Shown one piece after another: positions 52,486 through 61,861 of a stretch of DNA of 64,000 nucleotides. A program made the translations under genes and the position numbers. The notes below the pieces were generated by a model, which saw only the letters and a list, made by a program, of their open reading frames with translations, ran no database searches and was not told the origin of the DNA. This DNA is from Tardiphaga robiniae. Lineage in GTDB: Bacteria > Pseudomonadota > Alphaproteobacteria > Rhizobiales > Xanthobacteraceae. Numbering within the stretch: position 1 is the first letter of the stretch; every line of letters starts with the position of its first letter. The DNA is taken from positions 62,001-126,000 of the forward strand of contig NZ_JABMCJ010000079.1 of assembly GCF_013359755.1 (NCBI RefSeq). The letters run 5' to 3'.

Positions 52486-52718
52486 GATGTCTCCCGGCAG
52501 GCCTGAACGCCCGCTCAACAAAGCAGCAGCGGGCCGGAAAGTTCCATATGCCGCTAATGCCTCGCGGTAGCGCCGGAAACCGCTTCAATCCGCCCCGCCC
52601 CAGCCGGTTGCGACCGGGCTTTTGCCACTTTATGATGCGCCTCCTATTTGGCGACGCCCTCCGGCCCCATGGGCTGCTGGTGCGAGCCGATTCCCCTCCT
52701 GACAGATAAGAAGACCCT

Positions 52719-54632
52719 ATGCTTCGAGGAATGCGCAAAGCCTCATCCAACTGGATTGGCAAGACGATTATGGCCGTCGTGATGGGCGTGCTGATTGTCA
52801 GCTTCGGCATCTGGGGCATCGCCGACGCGTTCAAGGGCTATGGGCAATCCAAGCTCGCCACCATCGGCTCGACCGAGATCACGACCGAGCAGTTCCGCCA
52901 GCTCTATAACGACAAGCTGCAGCAGATCGGCCGCCAATTCGGCCGCCCGCTGACCTCCGATCAGGCCCGCGCCTTCGGCCTCGACCGCCAGGTCCTGCAG
53001 CAGGTCGTCGCCGAAGCGGCCCTGGATGAAGACGCACGTCGCAAGGGTCTCGGTGTCGGCGACGCCGAGGTGATGCGGCAGATCATTGCGGACCCGAATT
53101 TCCAGAGCCCGACCGGCGGCTTCGATGCGCCGCGCTTCCAGCAGCTGATCCGCTCGCTGGGCTTCACCGAACAGCGCTACATCGCCGAACAGCGCAAGGT
53201 CTCTCTGCGCCGCCAGATCGCCGGCACGGTCACGTCAGGCGTCGAGCCGCCGAAAACGATGATCGAGGCACTGAGCCGCTATCAGAACGAGACCCGCACC
53301 ATCGACTACGTGAAGCTCGATGCTGCGCAGGCCGGGACCATTGAGGCGCCCTCGCCCGAAGCCCTCGCCGCCTATTTCGACGAGCGCAAGACCCAGTTCC
53401 GCGCCCCCGAATATCGCAAGATTGCCTTCCTCGCTTTGACGCCCGACGAGATGGCGAAGTGGTCGACGGTGTCGGACGACGACGCCAGGAAAGTGTTCGA
53501 GGAGCGCAAGGACAAGCTCTCCACGCCGGAGCAGCGCCAGATCTCGCAGATCGTCTTCCCGAATGCGGCGGACGCCGAAGCGGGTCGCGCCAAGCTGAAC
53601 GATACGTTCAAGTTCGAGGACCTCGCCAAGGAACGCGGCCTGTCCGCCTCCGACATCGATCTCGGCATGGTTGCCAAAGCAGGCATTATCGATCCCTCCG
53701 TCGCCAATGCTGCCTTCTCGCTGGCACCGGATGGCATCAGCCAGCCGATCACCGGACGGTTCGGCGTGACGCTGGTCAAGGTCGGCAAGGTTCAGGCCGG
53801 CACGACGCCGAGCTATGACAGCGTTGCCGCCAACCTGAAGCGCGATATTGCCATCGAGCGCGCCCGTGCCGTCGTGTCCGACATGCATAACAAGATCGAG
53901 GACGAACGCGGTGGCGGCGCCAATGTCGTCGATACCGCCAAGAAGCTCGGCCTCACCGCCGTCACCATCGAGGCGGTCGATCGCTCCGGTCGCACCCCCG
54001 ACGGCCAGCCCGTTGCCGGCCTGCCCACGGGTGTGGACGTCGTGACCCAGGCCTTCAACAGCGATGTCGGCGTCGACAACGACGCATTGCAGGCCGGCGG
54101 CGGTTACATCTGGTACGACGTGCTTGGCGTCACGCCGGCGCGCGACCGTACGCTCGACGAAGTGAAGCCGCAGGTCGAGGCACGCTGGCGCGAAGAGCAG
54201 ATCACCACCCGCCTGCGCGACAAGGCTGTCGACATGGCGAAGAAGCTCGAAAGCGGCGCCAAGCTCGCCGACGAAGCTGCAACAGCCGGCCTCAAGGTCG
54301 TGACCTCCGCGCCATTCAAGCGCGACGCGAGCGACCCTGCCCTGTCGGCCGGCGTGATCCAGTCCGTATTCCGCGGCGTCAAGGATTCGGCCGGACAAGC
54401 GCAGGGTGCCACGCCATCGGAATGGATCGTCTACCGGATCACCGATGTCACCGCGCCTGCGGTCGATATGGCCTCCGAAGATGCCAAGAAGCTCAAGGAG
54501 ACGCTGCAGCGCGGGCTGACCGACGAACAGGTCGCGCAATATGTCACCAGGCTCGAGACGCAGATCGGCACCAAGATCAACGCGGAAGCCGTTGCGATCG
54601 CCACTGGTGCCGCGAACAGCAACACCAATTAG
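52719..54632 (+). CDS. PpiD-like periplasmic folding factor (SurA_N and parvulin-type domains)
   Basis: The 637-residue protein has one N-terminal membrane anchor (TIMAVVMGVLIVSFGIWGIAD), a SurA-N-like helical domain (about 45-190) and a rotamase-type domain at about 265-365 (QISQIVFPNAADAEAGRAKL to ITGRFGVTLVKVGKV). A second large helical/beta region follows. It acts on newly exported proteins. It lies upstream of trpD on the same strand after a hairpin repeat. Confidence 0.92.
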   Translation: MLRGMRKASSNWIGKTIMAVVMGVLIVSFGIWGIADAFKGYGQSKLATIGSTEITTEQFRQLYNDKLQQIGRQFGRPLTSDQARAFGLDRQVLQQVVAEAALDEDARRKGLGVGDAEVMRQIIADPNFQSPTGGFDAPRFQQLIRSLGFTEQRYIAEQRKVSLRRQIAGTVTSGVEPPKTMIEALSRYQNETRTIDYVKLDAAQAGTIEAPSPEALAAYFDERKTQFRAPEYRKIAFLALTPDEMAKWSTVSDDDARKVFEERKDKLSTPEQRQISQIVFPNAADAEAGRAKLNDTFKFEDLAKERGLSASDIDLGMVAKAGIIDPSVANAAFSLAPDGISQPITGRFGVTLVKVGKVQAGTTPSYDSVAANLKRDIAIERARAVVSDMHNKIEDERGGGANVVDTAKKLGLTAVTIEAVDRSGRTPDGQPVAGLPTGVDVVTQAFNSDVGVDNDALQAGGGYIWYDVLGVTPARDRTLDEVKPQVEARWREEQITTRLRDKAVDMAKKLESGAKLADEAATAGLKVVTSAPFKRDASDPALSAGVIQSVFRGVKDSAGQAQGATPSEWIVYRITDVTAPAVDMASEDAKKLKETLQRGLTDEQVAQYVTRLETQIGTKINAEAVAIATGAANSNTN

Positions 54633-54644
54633 GAAACCCACGTC

Positions 54645-54724
54645 GTCATTGCGGGCGCAGCGAAGCCATCCAGAAGCAACAAGCAAAGGCTGGATGGCTT
54701 CGTCGCAGATGTCGCCTGCAATGA
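54645..54724. repeat. intergenic palindromic element between ppiD-like and trpD
   Basis: CGAAGCCATCCAG pairs with CTGGATGGCTTCG over 13 bases. The outer arms (GTCATTGCGGGCG and CGCCTGCAATGA) pair imperfectly with a seven-base insertion on one side. It resembles the GTCATTGC...CAATGA intergenic elements of this group and may end the upstream transcript. Confidence 0.7.
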
Positions 54725-54750
54725 GATGTGCATCACTCTGAAAGCATCCG

Positions 54751-55770
54751 ATGGACAATCTCAGGGCAATCATTGCCAAGGTCGCGACCGGCGCCTCCCT
54801 CTCGCGTGAGGAAGCCTCGGCGGCCTTCGACAGCATGATGTCGGGCGAAGCCACGCCTTCGCAAATGGGCGGCCTGCTGATGGCGCTGCGCGTGCGCGGC
54901 GAGACCGTGGACGAGATCACCGGCGCGGTTGAGGTGATGCGCGCCAAGATGCTGCGGGTCGACGCACCGGCCGGCGCTGTCGATGTGGTCGGTACCGGCG
55001 GCGACGGCTCCGGCTCCGTGAATGTCTCGACCTGCGCCTCCTTCATCGTCGCCGGTTGCGGTGTGCCGGTGGCCAAGCATGGCAATCGTGCGCTGTCGTC
55101 GCGCTCCGGCGCGGCCGACGTGCTGGCCGCCCTTGGCGTGAAGATCGACCTCACGCCCGACGACGTCAGCCGCTGCCTCAAAGAAACCGGCATCGGCTTC
55201 ATGTTTGCGCCGGCGCATCATCCCGCGATGAAGAATGTCGGCCCGACCCGCGTCGAACTTGCCACCCGCACGATTTTCAATCTGCTGGGACCGCTTTCCA
55301 ATCCGGCGGGAGTCACCCGGCAGATGGTCGGCGTGTTCTCGCGGCAATGGGTGCTGCCGCTGGCACAGGTGCTGAAGAATCTCGGCTCCGAATCCGCCTG
55401 GGTGGTGCACGGCTCCGACGGCCTCGACGAGATCACCCTCACCGGCCCGACCTTTGTGGCAGCGCTGGAGAACGGCAATATCCGTAGCTTCGAGATTTCG
55501 CCCGAGGACGCGGGCCTGCCGCGCACCGGTCCGGATTCCCTGAAGGGCGGCGACGCCCAGGAGAACGCCGCCTCACTGCAGGCCGTGCTCGATGGCAAGC
55601 CGAGCGCCTTCCGTGACGTCGCGCTGCTCAATGCAGCCGCGGCCCTGATCGTGGCCGGCAAGGTCAAGGACGTGAAGGAAGGCGTGGCCCTCGGTCAGAA
55701 GTCGCTCGACAGCGGCGCGGCGCTGGAGAAGCTGAAGCGACTGGTCGCCGTCTCCAACGCAAACCTGTGA
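54751..55770 (+). CDS. trpD: anthranilate phosphoribosyltransferase
   Basis: The 339-residue enzyme transfers phosphoribose to anthranilate in tryptophan synthesis. It has the PRPP motif [30 protein letters not shown] and the anthranilate-site [12 protein letters not shown]. It is separated from trpC by seven bases. Confidence 0.97.
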   Translation: MDNLRAIIAKVATGASLSREEASAAFDSMMSGEATPSQMGGLLMALRVRGETVDEITGAVEVMRAKMLRVDAPAGAVDVVGTGGDGSGSVNVSTCASFIVAGCGVPVAKHGNRALSSRSGAADVLAALGVKIDLTPDDVSRCLKETGIGFMFAPAHHPAMKNVGPTRVELATRTIFNLLGPLSNPAGVTRQMVGVFSRQWVLPLAQVLKNLGSESAWVVHGSDGLDEITLTGPTFVAALENGNIRSFEISPEDAGLPRTGPDSLKGGDAQENAASLQAVLDGKPSAFRDVALLNAAAALIVAGKVKDVKEGVALGQKSLDSGAALEKLKRLVAVSNANL

Positions 55771-55777
55771 GACGACG

Positions 55778-56584
55778 ATGTCCGACATCCTGACCAAGAT
55801 CGAAGCTTACAAGCGCGAAGAAATCGCGGCGGCGAAACGCGCCCATCCCATCGCTTCCATCGAAGCGCTGGCCAAGGCTGCGCCGGCGCCGCGCGGCTTC
55901 ATGACCGCGATCCACAAAAAGCTCGACAAGAACGAGTTCGCGCTGATCGCCGAAATCAAGAAGGCCTCGCCGTCCAAAGGGCTCATTCGCGAGGACTTCG
56001 ATCCGCCGACGCTGGCCAAGGCCTATGAAGCCGGCGGCGCCGCGTGTCTCTCCGTCCTGACCGATACGCCGTCGTTTGAAGGGCATCTCGACTTCATGGT
56101 CGCGGCGCGCGCCGCGACCAAACTGCCGGTGCTGCGCAAGGACTTCATGTTCGACACCTATCAGGTGGTCGAGGCCCGCGCCCATGGCGCCGATTGCATC
56201 CTGATCATCATGGCTGCACTCGACGATGCGCAGGCGCGTGACATCGAAGACGCCGCCATCGACCACGGCATGGATGTGCTGATCGAAATCCACGACCAGC
56301 CGGAGCTGGAACGCGCGCTGAACCTGCGCTCGCCGATGGTCGGCATCAACAACCGCAATCTGCGCACCTTCGAGACCACGCTGACCGCCAGCGAAACGCT
56401 GGCGCCGATGATCCCCCGGGATCGTCTCAAGGTCGGCGAAAGCGGCATCTTCACGCCAGACGACCTCGCACGCCTCGAGCGCGTCGGCATCTCCACCTTC
56501 CTGGTCGGGGAAAGCCTGATGCGGCAGGCGGACGTGACGGCTGCAACGCAAACGCTGCTCAAGCGCGCGAACGGAACGCATTGA
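55778..56584 (+). CDS. trpC: indole-3-glycerol phosphate synthase
   Basis: The 268-residue TIM barrel converts carboxyphenylaminodeoxyribulose phosphate to indole glycerol phosphate. Landmarks are [36 protein letters not shown] and the final VGESGIF. It is not fused to trpF. The stop is two bases before the moaC ATG. Confidence 0.97.
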   Translation: MSDILTKIEAYKREEIAAAKRAHPIASIEALAKAAPAPRGFMTAIHKKLDKNEFALIAEIKKASPSKGLIREDFDPPTLAKAYEAGGAACLSVLTDTPSFEGHLDFMVAARAATKLPVLRKDFMFDTYQVVEARAHGADCILIIMAALDDAQARDIEDAAIDHGMDVLIEIHDQPELERALNLRSPMVGINNRNLRTFETTLTASETLAPMIPRDRLKVGESGIFTPDDLARLERVGISTFLVGESLMRQADVTAATQTLLKRANGTH

Positions 56585-56586
56585 TC

Positions 56587-57108
56587 ATGTCCGGCAAGAC
56601 GAAAAAATCGAAGCAGGCCCCGGCCCTCACCCACATCGATTCCTCGGGCGAGGCCCGCATGGTCGATGTGTCGGAGAAACCGGCGACCGAACGCATCGCG
56701 GTTGCCGAAGGTCTGGTGATCATGAGCAAGGCGACGCTCGACATGATCGTCTCCGGCAATGCCAAGAAGGGCGATGTGCTCGGCACGGCGCGTATCGCCG
56801 GCATCATGGCGGCAAAGCGCACATCGGATCTGATCCCGCTGTGCCATCCGCTGGCGCTATCCAAAGTCACGCTGGACATCACGCCCGACAAGAAACTGCC
56901 GGGCTGCCGCGTACGTGCATCAGTCAAGGTCACGGGCCCCACGGGCGTCGAGATGGAAGCGCTGACGGCCGTCTCCGTCGCATGCCTGACAATCTACGAC
57001 ATGATCAAGGCCGTCGAGCGCGGTGTCCGCATCGAGGGCATCCACCTCGTCGAGAAAAAGGGTGGCAAGTCCGGGCACTATCTGGTGACGGACAACGCCG
57101 CCGACTGA
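56587..57108 (+). CDS. moaC: cyclic pyranopterin monophosphate synthase MoaC
   Basis: The 173-residue enzyme forms cPMP in molybdenum-cofactor synthesis. It shows [46 protein letters not shown] and the terminal [10 protein letters not shown]. It is coupled to trpC. moeA, the expected next gene in many relatives, is found only 6.7 kb further on. Confidence 0.96.
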   Translation: MSGKTKKSKQAPALTHIDSSGEARMVDVSEKPATERIAVAEGLVIMSKATLDMIVSGNAKKGDVLGTARIAGIMAAKRTSDLIPLCHPLALSKVTLDITPDKKLPGCRVRASVKVTGPTGVEMEALTAVSVACLTIYDMIKAVERGVRIEGIHLVEKKGGKSGHYLVTDNAAD

Positions 57109-57114
57109 TTGCGA

Positions 57115-57480
57115 TCAGGCGCTCTTGTGCGCCTGCGGTACATTCGATGGCATTCGGAAGATGCTGTCAGGCTCGACCCGAAACTCATCCAGCGAGCGCC
57201 CCGCGGTGAGCTGAAACACCAGCCAGCGCGGACGCAGACCTCTGCCCGACCAGATCTGCGACGGCTGCTCCGGATTGCGATAGACCGGACCGGCCTTCGG
57301 CCGCAATGCTGCGACAGCACGCCTCGATGAGGTTGAGAACTGCTCGAGATCGCGCAGACGCTCGTCGAGTTCCTGTCGCTGCTCAGCCATCTTCGCGGCG
57401 AGCACGACGCGCAACTTCTCATGAAGGTCCCAGAGCGCGTCCACCGACATCACTGTGAAATCGTGATCCTGCGCCATCAT
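57115..57480 (-). CDS. H-NS-type histone-like DNA-binding protein
   Basis: The 121-residue product has an N-terminal helical dimer part (LWDLHEKLRVVLAAKMAEQR) and the H-NS C-terminal motif WSGRGLRPRWLVFQL after YRNPEQPSQ. It is the short form usual in rhizobia. Such proteins bind AT-rich or foreign DNA. ATG 57480 is preceded by GAGG; the frame to 57642 is not supported. It is convergent with moaC. Confidence 0.85.
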   Translation of the reverse strand: MMAQDHDFTVMSVDALWDLHEKLRVVLAAKMAEQRQELDERLRDLEQFSTSSRRAVAALRPKAGPVYRNPEQPSQIWSGRGLRPRWLVFQLTAGRSLDEFRVEPDSIFRMPSNVPQAHKSA

Positions 57481-57712
57481 CGATCCCTCATGTTCTTGTT
57501 TACAAACAATAACCGGGACCGCGCGCGACATGGGGGGTGTTTGGCGGCGGTCCCGGGCCACATCAAGCAACCAACCGGACGGATGAGACATCCAGGCTGG
57601 TGCTCGTGGCGGGATCAGCACTACCAAGCAGGGCGAGGCCAAGTGTGAATGCGCACTACTTAGTTACGCGCGCGCATTGTAAGTTTTGCGGTAACCTGAA
57701 TAGGGGCGGATT

Positions 57713-57889
57713 TCAGCAATCGCTGTCATCACGGTGCTCGCGCACGAGACGCTGCCGGCTGCGCTGCGGCTTCATCTCACTGACGATCCACGGCCCGATC
57801 TGCGCATCGAGATGACGCTCATATCGTTTGACCAGCAACCACGCAGCAGGTGGCAGCAGCAAGGCCATCAATCCAACCATAATCGACAT
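57713..57889 (-). CDS. 58-residue single-pass membrane protein
   Basis: The product has an N-terminal hydrophobic helix (MSIMVGLMALLLPPAAWLLV) followed by a basic cytoplasmic tail ending REHRDDSDC. AAGGA lies about seven bases before the ATG at 57889, giving a well-formed start. I do not recognise a family. It sits between the H-NS-like gene and the solute-binding protein gene on the same strand. The 184 bases between it and the solute-binding gene are AT-richer than their neighbours and show nothing else. Confidence 0.6.
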   Translation of the reverse strand: MSIMVGLMALLLPPAAWLLVKRYERHLDAQIGPWIVSEMKPQRSRQRLVREHRDDSDC

Positions 57890-58073
57890 TCCAAATCCTT
57901 TAAATCAAAGGGTTTCGATGTCATTAGGTACGTGGAATAGCCTTTTAGGTTTGAAATTGCCCGCATGTATTTTCTGCGGAGCAGCAAGTTACCTACCGAT
58001 CCGCCAATTCCCGCAACTGGCGCCACATCGATACCGGGAACGACTGATGTTGCCGGTATCGATGCGCGACAGG

Positions 58074-59288
58074 CTACTTGATCATCGGACAACCACCCTC
58101 GGCCATCGGCCGGAACGCCTTTTCGGCAGGGATGGTCGAGAGCAGCTTGTAATAGTCATACGGCCCCTTCGACTCTGCCGGCTTCTTGATCTCGAACAGG
58201 TAGATCGGGTGGATGACGCGGCCATCAGCGCGGATCGTGACCTCACCGAACAGCTTGTCCTTGCCCTTGAAGGTCTTCATCTGCGGTACGACGACACTGG
58301 CATCGTCGCTGCCCTTGGCGGCTACGGCATTGAGATAGGCCAGCGTGGAGGCATAGACGCCCGCCTGATTGGCGCTCGGCATCTTGCCGTTCATGCCCGG
58401 CCGCGCCGCAAAGCGTTTGCCAAAGGCGCGGGTGTCGTCATCCATGTCCCAGTAGAAGGATTCCGTCAGCAACAGGCCCTGCGCTGTCTTCAGGCCCATG
58501 CCGTGAACGTCATTGATGAAGATCAGGAATGCGACCAGCTTCTGCGGGCCATCCTGCATGCCAAACTCACCAGCTTGCTTGACCGCATTGATAGCATCCG
58601 CGCCGGCATTAGCCAGGCCGATCACCTTGGCCTTGGAGCTCTGCGCCTGCAGCAAGAGCGAGGCGAAATCGGAAGTGCCGAGCGGGTGCTTCGATGACCC
58701 CAGCACCTTGCCGCCGTTCTTCGTGATGTAATTGGTGGCTTCGGCCTCGATGCCCTGCCCCAGCGCGTAATTCACCGTGAGAAAGTACCAGTCGTCACCG
58801 CCCCGCTGCATCATCGCCGCTGCGGTGGTGTTGCCGGTGGCCCATGCGTCATTGACCCACTGGATGGTGTTCGGCGAACAGTCCTTGCCGGTCAGGTCCG
58901 AGGTCGCTGTCGACGAGGCCAGGAACGTCATCTTGGTGTTGCGGGCGATATTGTTGATGGCGAGACCCACCGATGAATTCGGCACGTCGACGATGGCATC
59001 GACCTTTTCGACATCGAGCCATTTGCGCGCGATGGCGGAGCCGACATCCGCCTTGTTCTGATGGTCGGCATAGACGATCTCGACCTTGATATTCTTGCCG
59101 CCGCCGTTGAAATCCTCGGCCGCCATCCGCGCGGCTTCCACCGAGCCCATGCCGTTGGTATCCTGAAACACGCCGGAAATATCGTTAAGCACACCGACCC
59201 GCACCACATCGTCGGACACCTGCGCCTGCACTGCCGTCGCCATTACGCAGGATGCCGCAGCAGCCAAAACTGTCTTGAAGCCCTTCAT
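58074..59288 (-). CDS. ABC transporter solute-binding protein (Peripla_BP_6, Leu/aromatic type)
   Basis: The 404-residue product has a signal peptide (ending TAVQAQ) and the type I periplasmic-binding fold (VRVGVLNDISGVFQDTNG; VYADHQNKADVGSAIA). Members bind branched-chain amino acids, amides or aromatic acids. No permease or ATPase genes accompany it. It follows the ferredoxin gene by 67 bases, so its ligand may be the P450 substrate. Confidence 0.92.
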   Translation of the reverse strand: MKGFKTVLAAAASCVMATAVQAQVSDDVVRVGVLNDISGVFQDTNGMGSVEAARMAAEDFNGGGKNIKVEIVYADHQNKADVGSAIARKWLDVEKVDAIVDVPNSSVGLAINNIARNTKMTFLASSTATSDLTGKDCSPNTIQWVNDAWATGNTTAAAMMQRGGDDWYFLTVNYALGQGIEAEATNYITKNGGKVLGSSKHPLGTSDFASLLLQAQSSKAKVIGLANAGADAINAVKQAGEFGMQDGPQKLVAFLIFINDVHGMGLKTAQGLLLTESFYWDMDDDTRAFGKRFAARPGMNGKMPSANQAGVYASTLAYLNAVAAKGSDDASVVVPQMKTFKGKDKLFGEVTIRADGRVIHPIYLFEIKKPAESKGPYDYYKLLSTIPAEKAFRPMAEGGCPMIK

Positions 59289-59355
59289 TGTCGTCTCTCC
59301 CCTCTACCTTGATTGCGCGGGTCCGGACGTTGCCGGTCGCGGTCTTGCTTGCGAG

Positions 59356-59679
59356 TTATACCTGTCGCTCCGGCAGCCGGAGCACGAGGCCATCGAGCGC
59401 CTCGGTGATCTTGATCTGGCACGACAGCCGGCTGTTCGGCAGCCGCTCGCTGGCGACACCTTCCAGCAACTCATCCTCGTCGGCACCGACTGCGCCAACT
59501 TTGCCCAGCCAGCTGTCGTCGACATAGACGTGGCAGGTGGCGCAGACCGCGCCGCCACCGCATTCGCCCGTGATGCCGTCGATGCCATGCAGCAGCGCCG
59601 TATACATGGCGCTATCGCCGTCATTGGCGCTGACTGTCTCGGCACGGTCGTCGTGATGAATGAACGTAATGCTCGGCAT
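59356..59679 (-). CDS. 2Fe-2S ferredoxin (adrenodoxin/palustrisredoxin type)
   Basis: The 107-residue product has the vertebrate-type cluster pattern CGGGAVCATC plus a fourth Cys in RLSCQIKITEAL. It should carry electrons to the P450 encoded seven bases upstream. No ferredoxin reductase gene is present here, so that component must be elsewhere. The same pairing of CYP199A and ferredoxin is known in Rhodopseudomonas palustris. Confidence 0.93.
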   Translation of the reverse strand: MPSITFIHHDDRAETVSANDGDSAMYTALLHGIDGITGECGGGAVCATCHVYVDDSWLGKVGAVGADEDELLEGVASERLPNSRLSCQIKITEALDGLVLRLPERQV

Positions 59680-59686
59680 GGAATCC

Positions 59687-60955
59687 TCAGGCAGGCGTGA
59701 AGGTGACCGGCAGGCTTTCGAGCCCGCGCAGCGTGTTGTTGTAACGGCGCTTGACCTCGCCGGTGATCTCGATCGACGCGACCTTGCGCGCCAGTGCGGA
59801 GAGCATCACCTCGCCCTCAAGCCGCGCCACGAGCTGGCCGACGCACATGTGGATGCCGGAGCCGAAACCGACATGACCCGATGTCTTGCGGGTGATGTCG
59901 TAGCGTTCGGGATCGGCCCACCGGCGCGGATCGCGGTTGGCGGCGGCCAGGAACATCAGCACCTTCTCGCCCTCACCGACACGACATCCACTGATCTCGA
60001 CGTCGCGCGTCGTGGTGCGGAAGAAGGTCTGCACGGGGCTTTCGTAACGCACGGCCTCCTCGAAAGCATTGCGCGCCAGCGACAGGTCGCTGCGCAGCCG
60101 CGCGAATTCTTGCGGGTAGCGCGCCAGGCAATAAACGGCAGCGCCGATACCGTTCACCGTCGTGTCCAGCCCTGCTGACAGCAATGAGCGCACCAGCAGC
60201 GGCGCCTCGTCGGCGGTGATGTCGCCGGTGTCGACCCGCGCATGGATGCAGGCGCCGAAACCGCCGGGCGCGAGATTGTCGCGCTGGCATTGCGCGGCGA
60301 CATAGGCCTGATGCGGCGCAGAGCGTTCGATGGCGTCCTGGCGCAGCTGGTTCGGCGGGCCGAAGGCGTTGAAGACAAGACCAGCATAAGGCAGCAGGTT
60401 TTCGCGGCCCTCCTTCTGCAGTCCCATCGCATCGGGGAACACCGATAGTGGATAGGCTTCGGCAAGATACGCGACCGCGTCGAAACTGCGCCGCTCCAGC
60501 AGTTCGTCGACCTTGGCATCGGCCGCCGCAGCGAAGCCATCGCGCAGCTGCTTCATCACCGCGGGTGACAGGACCTTGTTGAGTACCGCGCGCGTGCGCG
60601 TATGCGCCGGCGGATCGGCTTCGAGGATGAGGCTCTGCGGGCGCCACGGTTTCTCCCTGGCAAAGTCGCTAAGACCCACGCCGCGGCTCGAGCAGAACGT
60701 CGCAGGATCGTTCAGGACTGCATGAACTTCGGCATAGCGCGCGACCGCGTAGACGTTCCATTTGTCGAGATACACCACGGGCCCGGCCTCACGCAGCACC
60801 TCGTGGGTGGGGTGAGGATCGGCGAAGAAGTCCATGGCGAAGGGATCGACGTCGAGGTGGACGACGGGCTGAGACGATGCGTCGTTCGGCAAGGCTCCGC
60901 CAAAGGACAGCACCGGCGGGGTGTGGGACGATGCCGTCGTGACCGTGGCGACCAT
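59687..60955 (-). CDS. cytochrome P450, CYP199A-like
   Basis: The 422-residue soluble P450 shows the I-helix LLSAGLDTTVNGIG, ExxR (EEAVRYESP) and the heme-binding loop FGSGIHMCVGQLVA. Long stretches such as VVYLDKWNVYAVARYAEVHA, FCSSRGVGLSDF and YPLSVFPDAMGL correspond, from memory, to CYP199A enzymes of R. palustris, which O-demethylate 4-methoxybenzoate and oxidise related para-substituted benzoates. It heads a P450-ferredoxin-binding-protein unit and is divergent from a MarR gene. Confidence 0.93.
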   Translation of the reverse strand: MVATVTTASSHTPPVLSFGGALPNDASSQPVVHLDVDPFAMDFFADPHPTHEVLREAGPVVYLDKWNVYAVARYAEVHAVLNDPATFCSSRGVGLSDFAREKPWRPQSLILEADPPAHTRTRAVLNKVLSPAVMKQLRDGFAAAADAKVDELLERRSFDAVAYLAEAYPLSVFPDAMGLQKEGRENLLPYAGLVFNAFGPPNQLRQDAIERSAPHQAYVAAQCQRDNLAPGGFGACIHARVDTGDITADEAPLLVRSLLSAGLDTTVNGIGAAVYCLARYPQEFARLRSDLSLARNAFEEAVRYESPVQTFFRTTTRDVEISGCRVGEGEKVLMFLAAANRDPRRWADPERYDITRKTSGHVGFGSGIHMCVGQLVARLEGEVMLSALARKVASIEITGEVKRRYNNTLRGLESLPVTFTPA

Positions 60956-61068
60956 GTGAATCTCCCATATTTTCTTGTTGGCAATTGTGGCTGCGTGTCT
61001 CTATTCCTCAGAACCACGTGATCTCGCCGATTTCGACGACGTCACGCTGGCAGGCAGGATCGTGGTGC

Positions 61069-61617
61069 ATGAGCAAGAATGGATCGGGAAAAACGGTTCG
61101 AAAGCCCGCCAAGGCGAAAGTGACAAAGGTCAATGTCAGGACTGTCGCCGCGAAAGCGCCCGCTTCGAAAGGCGGGCAGTTGCTCGATCTTGAGCGCTAT
61201 GTGCCGGCCTTCATCACCTTCATTGCGAACAAGCTCTCGCGCAACGCGACCGCGCTCTATCAGAAGCGCTTTGGCGTGAATGTCACCGAGTGGCGCATCA
61301 TGTCGCTGCTGGCGATCGAGCCCGGCATTCCCGCCTCGCGCATCTGCCACGTCATCGGCTTCGACAAGGGACCGGTCAGCCGCACGCTTGCCATGCTGGA
61401 AGAGCGCGGCCTGGTCGCCATCAATGCCGACCCGGACGACGCGCGCACCCATTCGATTACGCTGACCACGAAGGGTCGCACGACCCATGACGCCGTCATC
61501 GTGACCGCACTGGAACGCGAGCGAAAGCTGCTGTCCTGCCTGGATGAAAGCGAACGCGAAGTGCTGATCGACTTGCTGCGACGCATTCACGGCAATCTCG
61601 GCGCGGTAACCGGCTAG
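61069..61617 (+). CDS. MarR-family transcriptional regulator
   Basis: The 182-residue product has a basic N-terminal extension of about 35 residues and a MarR winged helix: NVTEWRIMSLLAIEPGIPAS, the recognition segment GFDKGPVSRTLAMLEERGLV and the wing DPDDARTHSITLT. It is divergent from the P450 operon across 113 bases, and probably controls it in response to an aromatic ligand. ATG 61069 is used, with AGGA nine bases ahead. Confidence 0.92.
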   Translation: MSKNGSGKTVRKPAKAKVTKVNVRTVAAKAPASKGGQLLDLERYVPAFITFIANKLSRNATALYQKRFGVNVTEWRIMSLLAIEPGIPASRICHVIGFDKGPVSRTLAMLEERGLVAINADPDDARTHSITLTTKGRTTHDAVIVTALERERKLLSCLDESEREVLIDLLRRIHGNLGAVTG

Positions 61618-61748
61618 GCCACCACGCGTTACTCGCGCGTCATCAATCGCTGTCCCGCATAAGCGGTCCACCATCGTTTCTCTCCCTGCAGGGCCCGGCA
61701 GTTGACTGCTCTAGGTAGCGCCCTCTTTGGAAAGGCTCTCACGAATTA

Positions 61749-61762
61749 GTTGCCTAGGCAAC
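61749..61762. promoter_or_regulatory. perfect 14-base palindrome, MarR-type operator candidate
   Basis: GTTGCCTAGGCAAC is perfectly symmetric, a size and style typical of MarR-family operators. It lies between marR and the HAD gene. Only a half-site GGCAA (in TTGTTGGCAATTG) is seen in the P450-marR intergenic region. Confidence 0.5.
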
Positions 61763-61861
61763 AGAAATATCGAGACGGTTTGTCACGCGGAGGCAAGGAT
61801 TTTCTGCCACCATCCGCTAACCTGCGCTGCACATGTTCAATCGTTGAGCCAAAAGATACAG

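Noticed and set aside
61042..61674. Minus-strand frame starting MVDRLCGTAIDD with a good ribosome site
   Set aside because: It runs antisense through the whole marR gene and shows no family motif. The start-like sequence at 61674 could be a remnant of another gene but cannot be assigned.
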